Source of the DNA: Trichomonas vaginalis G3
Lineage: Eukaryota > Parabasalia > Trichomonadida > Trichomonadidae
NCBI RefSeq assembly: GCF_026262505.1
Contig: NC_067204.1
Coordinates: forward strand, 6,791,797 to 6,855,796
Length of the DNA: 64,000 nt
Direction: 5' to 3'
The first letter of the stretch is position 1. Each line of letters opens with the position of its first letter. The translations under genes and the position numbers were made by a program. Below are positions 40,696 through 50,364 of this stretch, piece by piece. The notes beneath the pieces were generated by a model. That model had not been told where the DNA came from. It ran no database searches and saw nothing but the letters and a program-made list of their open reading frames with translations.

Positions 40696-41874
40696 ATGAT
40701 TAAACAACAGCAACTTAAGGCGCAAAGCACCCAGGTCCTTCAGACCATTACATACGCCATATATGCATATAATTCAAAGACGGCAGAACAAACGCAAAGG
40801 TTGAAATATGGAGATTTGGAGATAGTATTGAAAAATGACCGTTTCGAATTCGTTTGCAAAGGTGGTGCAGTGATATCAAATATAAAAGAAATTTTATTTA
40901 TGAATTCAAAAATTAAAGGAATAACGGATGATATAACATCAATTCCACCAGAAGAACAGAGATATTACGCATTAAATGCATTTCCTAAAGTTTTGAAGAT
41001 TGGAAGATTTAATTTAAATGAGGAATTCATAGAAGGTTTCCTAAATGACATAATGAAGAAGGTAGATAAGGAATACGTGGATAGTGAGTTAATGAAGAAG
41101 GCAAATTTGGTTTATGTAGATGAAAAAGATAATGAAATTAAAGAAAAGGTTGAATGGTATCATAAATGGACATCGGAGACTTTTAAAGTTAAAGCTGATA
41201 CAGGATGGGTTTCAGGATGTTTAGACCTTAAAGCAGATAAAACTTATGTAGATGAAAAAGATAATGAAATTAAAGAAAAGGTTGAATGGTATCATAAATG
41301 GACATCGGAGACTTTTAAAGTTAAAGCTGATACAGGATGGGTTTCAGGATGTTTAGACCTTAAAGCAGATAAAACTTATGTAGATGAAAATTATGCAAAG
41401 AAGTCGGAAGTAAATGATGTGATTACAAGCATGAAAAATGAAATACTTCAAACATTATATCCTATAGGCTCTATTTATACATCAATGAATTCAACAAATC
41501 CAGCAAGTGTTTTAGGTTTTGGTACATGGAAGCAGATTGTAGACAAATTCTTATACTGTGCTAAATTTTCAAAGCATACAGGAGGTTCAAAGAAAATTAA
41601 AGAAGCAAACCTTCCACCGCACACTCATACAGGAACGACAAACTTTTCTGGCGACCATAGACACTCATTAAGAGACCACCCATTATACAACTCAGACTAT
41701 GAAGCTGGTTATGATGTTTTATCTCCATCTTATAACGATTCAACAAAAAAGACTTTTCGACAAACTGAACCAGGAGGAAATCATGTCCATACTTTCACAA
41801 CAAATCCAACAGGCTTGGGTAAAGATTACATGCCACCATTTGTGACTGTATTTGCATGGTACCGAATGAACTAA
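40696..41874 (+). CDS. Fibre protein with tail-collar tip (element B)
   Basis: The frame has 392 residues. The N-terminal 130 are globular. A 44-residue unit (VDEKDNEIKEKVEWYHKWTS onward) then occurs twice in tandem, identical at the DNA level as far as I can see, like shaft repeats. A short helix follows, then a phage tail-collar-type tip: LYPIGSIYTSMNSTNP, LPPHTHTG, GDHRHS, GGNHVHTF, ending GKDYMPPFVTVFAWYRMN. The His pairs are those seen in the element A fibre. It is probably the receptor-binding spike of a virus-like particle (inference). The frame is whole. Near its start it carries a double-hairpin insert at 40717. Confidence 0.7.
   Translation: MIKQQQLKAQSTQVLQTITYAIYAYNSKTAEQTQRLKYGDLEIVLKNDRFEFVCKGGAVISNIKEILFMNSKIKGITDDITSIPPEEQRYYALNAFPKVLKIGRFNLNEEFIEGFLNDIMKKVDKEYVDSELMKKANLVYVDEKDNEIKEKVEWYHKWTSETFKVKADTGWVSGCLDLKADKTYVDEKDNEIKEKVEWYHKWTSETFKVKADTGWVSGCLDLKADKTYVDENYAKKSEVNDVITSMKNEILQTLYPIGSIYTSMNSTNPASVLGFGTWKQIVDKFLYCAKFSKHTGGSKKIKEANLPPHTHTGTTNFSGDHRHSLRDHPLYNSDYEAGYDVLSPSYNDSTKKTFRQTEPGGNHVHTFTTNPTGLGKDYMPPFVTVFAWYRMN
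40717..40748 (+). repeat. GC-rich double hairpin, copy 5
   Basis: AAGGCGC-AAA-GCACC (one mismatch) then GGTC-CTTCA-GACC-AT. It is coding, read as KAQSTQVLQT. The second half is nearly identical to copy 8 in an unrelated gene. Confidence 0.65.
41118..41381 (+). repeat. 132-bp in-frame tandem duplication
   Basis: Two copies of 132 bp beginning GTAGATGAAAAAGATAATG add one 44-residue shaft unit to the fibre protein. I saw no base difference between them. Confidence 0.85.
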
Positions 41875-41924
41875 ATATATTTTATGTCTGTAATTAATTA
41901 GGTAATGAAGTAGCGGATGAACTG

Positions 41925-42218
41925 CGGAAATAAATTTTATCGTTAATGGTTTTTAGGTTATTCAATAATTAATTATTTTTGAATAACTGATGGTGTCACT
42001 ACGTCACCATGTCACCAGGTTAATTAACTTCTCTTAAAAATGATGACAACATGACATTTTGACAACATTCCCGGAAATAAATTCTATCGTTAATGGTTTT
42101 TAGGTTATTCAATAATTAATTATTTTTGAATAACTGATGGTGTCACTACGTCACCATGTCACCAGGTTAATTAACTTCTCTTAAAAGTGATGACAACATG
42201 ACATTTTGACAACATTCC
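41925..42218. repeat. GTGAC boundary repeat, tandem pair
   Basis: Two 147-bp units in tandem (41925 and 42072). Each holds TTATTCAATAATTAATTATT, able to pair with the TTTGAATAA that follows it, then GGTGTCACTACGTCACCATG and a GACAACATGACATTTTGAC tail. They fill the gap between the fibre and primase-helicase genes. Inverted relatives stand at 44636 and 52688. Confidence 0.85.
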
Positions 42219-42236
42219 CGGAAATTTGATGCAGTC

Positions 42237-42286
42237 CAAAAATAAAGTTAGTTTTAAAATTATTTTTATTTTTTATTCCTATATAA
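42237..42286 (+). promoter_or_regulatory. Leader of primase-helicase gene
   Basis: AAAATAAAGTTAGTTTTAAA then a T-rich tract ending TATTCCTATATAA before the ATG. The AATAAAGTTAGTTTT core is the same as in the element A leaders, showing shared promoter architecture. Confidence 0.6.
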
Positions 42287-44599
42287 ATGACAGCAACAAA
42301 CAACAACAGCAACTATATCGTTTCTGATGAAAAAGTTATTGATTCATTAGCTGAGGAATTAGTTGTGGCAGAAACTAAAACCCTCAACGAAAGAATTGGT
42401 GAAAACAAGATTGATTTACATAACTACCTCAAACATGATGGAGGAAGAGGAAGGAAAACTGGTATGGCTTTATTAGTAAATAAAATATCAAATTTAACGA
42501 TTATAGATGTTGATATCAATAAATCGTACAATGATGAACTTAAAGAAACAGTTAGAAAAGACATTCTATCAAAACTTTCGGATAAAGATGTTATCGTTAA
42601 AACCGCTTCATGAGGTCTTCACATTTATTGTAACACTAATTTCTTCTATTCAACCTCGAACAGAATGATTAAATGTTATTCCTGCAATGATTATGATATT
42701 GATATCATGACTTCTATGGATGATTCAAAGCGTTCTTTAGTAGTTATGGCTGATTCAAGAGTTCGCAAGAATGCAACAGAACCAATCAATACATACTCAT
42801 TCATTCGTGGAAGTTACGACTCGACCATAACCAGAACAGTGAATGATATATTAAATGATTTGAATATTAAGGTAAGAGTTGAACAGAAGAACGAAGAAAT
42901 CAAGACTATCATGAATGAAAACAAAGATGTAAACATTGACGATAAACTTGCCCAGAGCATAGTTGATGGCATCAGTGATTTTGAAGTACATAATGACGGT
43001 GGAAACATGAATTTAGAAAAAGAAGTTACATTATTCACACTGTTTCAAGCAATTAATTCGTTACCTAATCATTTAATTAATGAAGCATACGATAACGTTT
43101 ATAACTTCTGCAGTTTAACAGAAAATGCAAAAAGTAATTTTGAAAAAGCACGTAGTAGATATTCACATTTAATGACTTCTCCATTTGTTTTAGTGAAGAT
43201 TCTAAAACTATACCAAAAGGAATATTATGATGAATACGTTTTACCTTTATTACGTAAGCCAAAAATAACATTTGATATAAAACTTGATGACTCGTTTTTG
43301 ATAACAGATATTAGACACAAGGCTGAAAATCATCAGTATAAAAACAGTTCTGAAGTAATTGAGGATTTATCACGTGTAATCCGTTTTGTAGATTGTGGAA
43401 ACAAATACTTCATTCAAAAGGACTATAATATCCACGACAAAATGAATCAAATATCATTCGTTCTTCAATCAAACATGAAAGAGTCACTCAAAATGATTAA
43501 ATTATTTAAAGAAGAAGGTAAAACAATAACAGCATGGGCTGTACTACTAAATCAATTGTCTTCATTAACCGTTAAGGGTGTTTGCTTTAAATCTGATTCT
43601 CCAGATGTTTTCTCAACGTTTCAAGGTTATAAATACAACGTTCTCGAAAAACCAGATTACTCAAAAATTGAGATGTTTATGAATTTCATTAAAGAAGCCA
43701 TTTGTGATAATAACGATGAAGTGTATAAATACCTTCTCGGCTGGATTGCATCAATGATTCAACATCCTGGAATCAAGAATGAAACAGCAATTATTTTGAA
43801 AGGACTTCAGGGAACAGGTAAAAACAGATTTACAGACATTATTTCTGAACTTCTCGCCGGTTATTCATGTAAAAACATTACCGAAATAGGTGAGCTAACG
43901 GGTAATTTCAATTCAGTAGTTGAGAATAAAATGTTTCTTGTACTTAATGAACTCAAGAATGTAGGTGAAGATAGACTCGCAAACTTCAACGCTTTGAAAT
44001 CAATTATTACGGATAATGAGATTAGAATTAATGAAAAGAATCAACCCAGAAGAACTGCTCAGAATGTTGCCAATTTCATTTTGGTAACTAATAACGTCTA
44101 CCCTGTCAAAATTGAAGTTGGAGACAGAAGATACGTAGTTTTAAGGGTTAATGGTAAATTTAAGGGTCAATTTGATTATTTCAAGAATTTGATGGATTCA
44201 TGCACTAAGGAATTTTATGATAACCTTTTAACATATTTTATGCAATATGACCTTTCATCATTTAATGTACGAATCATTCCGATGACTGAAGCCAAACAAG
44301 ATTTAATAGAATTATCAACAAATCCTTTAGATGTATGGATAAATACATATTATGATGAATTGTGTGCAGGCATGACGTGTAAAAATGCTCTATTCTGCAA
44401 ACCATCAGACATGAAAGACAAAAACTTTCAAATGAGCATTAAGGATAAATGTGATAGGAAACAGAGAAGAATAGATGGTAAACAAGCATGGTGTTATGTT
44501 TTGAAAGAAGAAATGAAAGGATTATATAAACAGGTTGAACCAAACGATAATGAGGATTCATTTACTGATGATGAAATACCTGTAAATGAAGCTTTATAA
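42287..44599 (+). pseudogene. Primase-helicase relic, nearly whole (element B)
   Basis: The N-terminal part has primase-polymerase (AEP) features: a LTIIDVDINKS acidic pair and, further on, GLHIYCNTN. The C-terminal part is a superfamily 3 helicase of the D5/virophage kind: Walker A GLQGTGKNR near 43.81 kb, an acidic strand MFLVLNELKN near 43.94 kb and sensor NFILVTNNVYP near 44.09 kb. Such proteins start and unwind replication forks in large DNA viruses and virophages. Its presence together with a protein-primed polymerase is worth noting. About one break in an otherwise open gene of some 770 codons. Confidence 0.75.
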
Positions 44600-44635
44600 A
44601 GTATGATTGGAATTTATTTTTGCATTAATCCTGGA

Positions 44636-44770
44636 CTGTTGTCAAAATGTCATGTTGTCAGTAATTTTAAGAGAAGTTAATTAACCTGGTGACATGGTGA
44701 CGTAGTGACACCATCAGTTATTCAAAAATAATTAATTATTGAATAACCTAAAAACCATTAACGATAAAAT
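44636..44770. repeat. GTGAC boundary repeat, inverted copy
   Basis: Complement of the 41925 unit, from GTCAAAATGTCATGTTGTC through GGTGACATGGTGACGTAGTG to ACCATTAACGATAAAAT. It flanks the other side of the primase-helicase gene, so that gene is bracketed by inverted copies. Confidence 0.85.
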
Positions 44771-44800
44771 AACTGATAACAAAATTTTATTTTTATATAA
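44771..44800 (+). promoter_or_regulatory. Element B leader
   Basis: AAAATTTTATTTTTATATAA before the ATG at 44801. The same TTTATTTTTATATAAATG text precedes the integrase gene on the other strand at 46836. Confidence 0.6.
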
Positions 44801-44986
44801 ATGGATACCCCACAAGCTCAAAATTTACCACGAATCATAACAAGGGAGGAAATGATAAAAATGATGCAAGAACTAATTAAAAACAACAAACCACGAAAAC
44901 CGAGAAGATGCGGTTATGCAGTAATGATGGAAAGAAGAACCCAGAAGGGTTCGGCGTCTCGAAGAGACGTTGTCGAAGAGGAATAA
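44801..44986 (+). CDS. Small basic protein, 61 aa
   Basis: It starts MDTPQAQNLPRIITREEMIK. The middle is Lys/Arg-rich (NNKPRKPRRCGYAVMMERRT) and the end acidic. It is possibly nucleic-acid binding. The C-terminal part is encoded by a GC-richer two-stem insert at 44935. The frame is whole; function unknown. Confidence 0.45.
   Translation: MDTPQAQNLPRIITREEMIKMMQELIKNNKPRKPRRCGYAVMMERRTQKGSASRRDVVEEE
44935..44971 (+). repeat. GC-rich double hairpin, copy 6 (variant)
   Basis: GAACCC-AGAA-GGGTTC then CGTCTC-GAA-GAGACG. It has the same two-stem layout and GC-rich composition as the other copies but a different sequence, so membership is by architecture only. Confidence 0.45.
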
Positions 44987-44989
44987 AAA

Positions 44990-45310
44990 TTAAATTTGGA
45001 TAGAGTTTAAAAATTCATCTTTATTAAATTCATCTCTTCCAATCAATTTATTTATTCTATTAAATTCTTTTATTTTTGCTTCACTCAGTTTAAGGATTGA
45101 ACGGTAAGTTTCTAATTTTTCGATTATTTCTTTCCTCTCTTTATCGTTTTCAGTTCCTTTAGTTTTATGGGCATCGGCCCCGCCGCATTGCGGCTTCTTT
45201 TTGTAATAGCATATTTTTGATTTAATTCTGTTTAGTTTCTTTTTATATTCATTGTCTGGACTCTGAATCTTAATTGAATCAGGACTCTTGGCTGCTTTGT
45301 TGTCACTCAT
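44990..45310 (-). CDS. Small Lys-rich protein, 106 aa
   Basis: It starts MSDNKAAKSPDSIKIQSPDN after the leader TTTATTTCGTAAGAA. It is charged and helical throughout (a LETYRSILKLSEAKIKEFNR stretch), probably coiled coil. It carries a double-hairpin insert read as KKPQCGGADA. It is not recognised. The frame is whole, and its end nearly touches that of the previous gene, which converges on it. Confidence 0.5.
   Translation of the reverse strand: MSDNKAAKSPDSIKIQSPDNEYKKKLNRIKSKICYYKKKPQCGGADAHKTKGTENDKERKEIIEKLETYRSILKLSEAKIKEFNRINKLIGRDEFNKDEFLNSIQI
45167..45196 (-). repeat. GC-rich double hairpin, copy 7
   Basis: On the minus strand AAGCCGC-AAT-GCGGC then GGGC-CGAT-GCCC-AT. Both stems are perfect and it is coding in the 44990 frame. 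Confidence 0.75.
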
Positions 45311-45330
45311 TTCTTACGAAATAAAAAAAA
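45311..45330 (-). promoter_or_regulatory. Minus-strand element B leader
   Basis: AATTTTTTTTATTTCGTAAG, then AA and the ATG, on the minus strand. It is the counterpart of the TCGTAA leaders on the plus strand. Confidence 0.5.
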
Positions 45331-46835
45331 TTAAATATTATTTAAATATAATGGAGTAATAAAATAAATCGGACTTTCTATTAATTTATTGTCAACTTCA
45401 ACTAATGCATTGCCGTTAATATATCTAATAAATTCAGCTATTGTGTCAAATCTTCGTCTTCTTTTTGTCATTGATTTATCAGTTTTTCCATAATCGAGAT
45501 GAATTAAAACTTTATTCCCTTGTTTAAAATTCATGAGCCCCGAATTAATTTGTTCACGTTTAACATCATTCAACCTTTCCATTTGCTTTCTAATATATTC
45601 CCATTCTTTTGAAATATCATTTTTCATTTCCACTGGTTTCATGTTTATAGTTCTATGCCATGTATTATTGTAATAATATACTAACTGTTGTATGATGGAG
45701 TCATGATTTCCATCCCAGTATATCTGACCGTTAACCCTAACGCATCTCTAAGAGTTCTCATTACCGCATCAACTATTTTATTATGAAACGTATATGGAGA
45801 GGATGAAAAGAAAAAATTAATTTGTGGGAAATAATGAGCCATAGCTGCCTGAAATCCTTTATCACCATCACCCCTGATATTATCTACTCTTTCATGATCT
45901 AGTAAGTATTGTATAGCTCTTCTTGTTTCCTGTTCTGTTTTCCCTTTCACTGGAATGCAATATAAATATCTAGTGTTAATGTTAATGGCAAATAAATAAG
46001 TAACGTTTCCTTTTGAATATTCCAGATGATCGATTTCGTATGAATATGGATATGGTGCAAATGAGGGGCGACTAAATTTTTCCTTTAACGGTTGAATTTT
46101 CGGGTCAATTGGTTTATTTAATATCTTGAAATCCTTTTTAAAATCTTTTTGCTTCTTTAATGTTTGAAATGGATATAATAAAGTGAATGATGAAGGATTA
46201 ACTGAAGGAGGAGGAGGTACTGTCGTTGGAGGTTTTGGTGTTGCAAGTGGTTTAATTTTATCTGCTTTGATTTTGGATGATGAAGTTTTGGATTTCATTC
46301 CCCCCTTCATTAATTCTGGATGTATTCTATTCATTTGTTTTAAATATGCTGTATATAAAGGTTTGATATACTTTCCCGCTTCGAGTTTATGTTGAAGGAT
46401 GAATTCCAAAAGTTGATCTTCATTTAAAAGTCGGGCTGAATATGATTTAACTAATGAATCATAAATTAAAGCTTGTGCTTCATTTATGGTCTGAAGGACC
46501 TGGGCGTTTTGCGGCTCAGGATTATATAATTTATATAATTCATCAATATCTTCTTCTGTTAATACTTTATTTTTGAAATCTTTCAATTGTTTAAGTTGTG
46601 ATTTAGTTTTTTCCTTTGTATATTCATTATTTTTAATTTTGTCTTTAATTTTAGAAATTATTGTATCATGATATTTCAAAATTTCATTTTTATAATATGG
46701 ATAATAATAATCCATATCATCACTCGTTATATTGTTATTATGTTTTTGGAGATATGATTTTAATTCATAATAATTAAGAAAATTTTGATTAAGTACTAAA
46801 TCATAAATTAAATTTTTTAAATCTGTGTTATCCAT
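45331..46835 (-). pseudogene. Polinton integrase relic (element B)
   Basis: A helical N-terminal region of about 200 residues and a Pro-rich linker (ATPKPPTTVPPPPSVNPSS) precede a retroviral-type integrase core (YSYEIDHLEYSKGNVTYLFA, NIRGDGDKGFQAAMAHYFPQ, HNKIVDAVMRTLRDAL). A separate C-terminal SH3-like part follows (FKQGNKVLIHLDYGKTDKSM, then a RYINGNALVEV segment). It would catalyse insertion of element B. It differs strongly from the element A integrase. Broken, about one break. Confidence 0.7.
46486..46517 (-). repeat. GC-rich double hairpin, copy 8
   Basis: On the minus strand GAGCCGCAAAACGCCCA (weak first stem) then GGTC-CTTCA-GACC-AT. It is coding in the integrase N-terminal region, read as EPQNAQVLQTI. 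It shares CCCAGGTCCTTCAGACCAT with copy 5. Confidence 0.65.
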
Positions 46836-48808
46836 TTATATAAAAATAAAATAAATGTTTAAGGGTGCCCACCTCTTTGAATCATAGTATCAAAACCATC
46901 ATTAACGGTTCCTTTTGTCTCTTCTGTGGCATTTTATTAAAAATAAAATTTTAAATTGTATTAAATAAATGGCATACAACATCCATTTTCACAACATACA
47001 GCCTTACGGTGTGCTCCTGTTAATGCAGTCTTACCGATTGTTAAGCGAGTCATTGACCCGTTTTTAAGTTGTAAATTAATATTCTGACCATCAAATATCA
47101 CTTTATCATTTATTATATCCAAATAATTTTTAGGTGTTAATTGTTTATTTTGTCGTAAACTAACACCTTTCATTTTTTGTGCAATCTTTTTAAAATCACT
47201 TCCATCAATTGAACCGTTGAATGATGTATAACACTTAGGGCATAAAGCAACCATGTTATCGCCTTGTTTCTCAATTGCTAAACCCAATAACTTCTTCTCA
47301 TGTGCTTTTTCTTCAGCTTTATTCTTTAATTTAGGTTTAAATTTCTCATCAAAACAGAAGAAATCAAATGGTGCGAATTTGAAAATGTTTTTATCATAAA
47401 ATTGTTTATCGGTAACAATTGCTTGAAATGCTTGAGTGTTAGGAAGATTTGGGTCGCCAGCGATTGCCCAATAAGATGAATCAGTATCGCCTTCAATGAA
47501 ATGAAAACGATTAACATCCATGCATTTATACATAAAATCATAAATGAAAACTAAATACCAGTATTTTGCGTTATCTAAAGTGAAGAATGCCTCTTGTAAA
47601 CATGTATCACATCTATAAAATCTATCTTTAAGCATCACTTGATATGTATCCTCACCTATTTCTCTTATGTTTTTAAACTTATTTGACATACATGCAACGC
47701 GTGCCTTCTGTGCATTCGTTATTTTAGTCTTTGCGTAATTTTGTGTATTCATTGCATCGTAACCATATGATCCATTAAGTGAAATCTTGCAAAATAAACT
47801 TTTTCCTTTATTTCCTTCTAATTCAGCCTTTTGTCTTTCGTTCATAAATTTGTTCGCAAATTCATTAAAACAAGTGTTTTTCGTAAATGTTAAAATTGAT
47901 TGAATATCATCGATGATAAAATGAAATCTGTCTATTAGATACCAAAGATAATAAGAAGAAAATGGTTGATATTGGTTGTGTGTTGATGCTAACTGAGTTA
48001 ATTTCCTCTGTTTCTGGTCAACTGGTAGATTGTTTGATTTCATGTAATTATACATAAAACTGCCAATTGTTTTTTCATCTGTGATAATATCTAAGTTTCT
48101 TATTATCGGTAAAAAGTTTATGTAATCATTAATGTATTTTTCATCAATGTGACCCTTTACTTCAGCCACGAATAAAGTATTTTTCTTCTTAATTATTCCC
48201 AGTGCTTTTGCTTTCTTTGTTGCTGTATCACAAATGATAACACCATTCAATCTTCCCGGCATATACATTTTATGGTCAGTATATTGAATGAAATCATGAG
48301 GATTAGATGAAAATAATGAAGGATATAATGAATTAAAATCAACACCAACGAAATGAGTCATGATGTTGGAAGTGTCCTCATTTGATACAGTTTTAGTTTC
48401 TGGACTATATGAAAGTTTATTAATGTGCGTGATTCCTTTAAGATTAACACGATGTTGAACATTTGATAGACCACCAGTAATTCCATTACGGAGAATGTGA
48501 TAAGCTTCAACTGAATCTAAAGTCATTGGTAAATTATTTTTTAATGCGTAATTTCTTAAATTGATTCTTAAACGTTGAACATCTTCATCTTTATTTGATT
48601 TTACGACATTGCAATAACAACACATTAACTGACAATTTTCTTTGGTATGTGGTTTTTCATTATCGATTCTATCCAATGTTGGTTTATTTGCATATGTAAA
48701 CGCTTTACCACACATTTTGCATTTAGATGAAAGGATTAAATCGTGATAGTATTGAAAATCATCCATTGAAACATTATTTTTAGTATCCCTTTCTGCTTTT
48801 TCATGTTG

Positions 48809-49851
48809 TGCATGAAAAATAGCGTGACTTCACTTTTGACAAAAAGCGACACTATTTCTGATGGTTTTGTCATTTATTTGTCAGATTTATAAATGGATAA
48901 TAATGCTGTAAATCAGATATTAATTAAAAATATTTACGATTTATGTTCGAATTGAAAAGCAAAATGATATTTTTTTAATTGAAAAACGTTAATATCTGAT
49001 ATTTTGAAGTTTTTAATATTTGTTAGTATCTTAAATTATTGAATGCATACGTTTTTTATGTTCTCAATTTTAAAAAAATTGTGAAGAATTTAGTTTTTTG
49101 GAGATGGATGTTTAATATTTGTGAGTGAGAATGCAAGCAGGAGTTTGGTACTTTAAGGCTAGGTTGAGATAGATTTCCCATTATATTATCTGTGAATATA
49201 TTGTTTGAAAATTCAAGATATAAAAATATATTATCAAAAAATTTTATATTTTTAAATACAATAGGGTGGAAATATAGTACGATGAGATAGCAATGATATA
49301 TTTTATAATGGGAGGTAATCTGAAGATAAGTAGCAAATTTTATGCGATTTTGATTGGGAGTTGGAGGGTGTGAGTACTATAGCATGTAATAGTATCTCAC
49401 ACCCTCCAATTCTTCCTATGGCGCCGAAAAATTTTTGGTGAAATGCGACGACATTTCACCAAAAATTTTCGGCGCCATATAGAGAACTATAGTCTGCGAG
49501 GTACTGATTCTATCTATGTACCTCGCAGACCATAGTTCTCAGCCAAAATGGCTAATAATTTGAGAGTCTATATGATAATGTAAAAGTTAAAACATTCAAG
49601 TGTTTAAGTATTTCTTTAAAATATTAAGTTTTTTATTTTTCCAATAAAATTCTAATATCAAATATTTTTATTTAACGATTAATTTTATTTATATTTTTAT
49701 AGTTTTTTTAAGAAAAAATATTGTTAGGGTTTTATGGATTTTCAATTAATATACAAGATAATTCATGAATGTATATATTTCCAAGTTTTTAAGGATGCAA
49801 CACTTTACATTTGTAAACTGTCAAAAATGAAGTCACGCTATTTTTCATGCA
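48809..49851. mobile_element. Inverted-repeat element C (MITE-like), 1.04 kb
   Basis: The ends are 32-bp inverted repeats with one mismatch: TGCATGAAAAATAGCGTGAC at the left, its complement at the right, extending through TTCACTTTTGAC. A short TGCA at each edge may be target duplication or part of the repeat; palindromy makes this ambiguous. There is no coding capacity. Inside are three strong stem-loops in a row: 49362-49411, 49418-49478 (ATGGCGCCGAAAAATTTTTG arm) and 49482-49540 (GAGAACTATAGTCTGCGAGG arm). Non-autonomous; its transposase family is unknown. It inserted after element B. Confidence 0.75.
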
Positions 49852-50334
49852 TTACATAAAATATTCTAATCTATTCTTAAAATTTTTAGCATCATTGAGA
49901 TATATTTGATAATCACTATCTGATATAGTTTCTTGAGTTAATGCTGAATAAAATGAATCTTTCGTGAATGGTTCCTCTTTATATAATTCTTCTTCGGAAT
50001 TCTCCCATGTGATAAATTGATAAGGGAAAAAGGATTTAACACGTGATTTATTGTTTCCGAAATCTTGAGTGAATTGGTCTAATGTCCCACCCGCTATATA
50101 ATTTCTGATGTCAATAAATCTCAATTCATATGGAGCGTTTGTTTTCTTTACAATGATTTGCTTAAATTGTGAAGATGAACCCAGCATTGATTTTATTTTC
50201 CATTTTGCAGTATTTAAATCACGAAGAATTAAATTTAAATCAAACTTTCCCGAATTAAAACCTATGATATTCACTTTATTGAATTCCTCATCTAGAAGTT
50301 CTTTAAATGCTTCCTTCTGTTTTTCATTTAATGT

Positions 50335-50364
50335 ATGGGATAAAGTCCCCGCCGTTTGCGGCTT
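50335..50364 (-). repeat. GC-rich double hairpin, copy 9
   Basis: On the minus strand AAGCCG-CAAA-CGGC then GGGA-CTTTA-TCCC-AT. It is coding in the polymerase N-terminal part, read as MKPQTAGTLSH. Confidence 0.7.

Noticed and set aside
43800-43830. The GLQGTGKNR Walker motif as a Polinton packaging ATPase
   Set aside because: The surrounding motifs and the primase-like N-terminal part fit a superfamily 3 helicase; I found no separate packaging ATPase.
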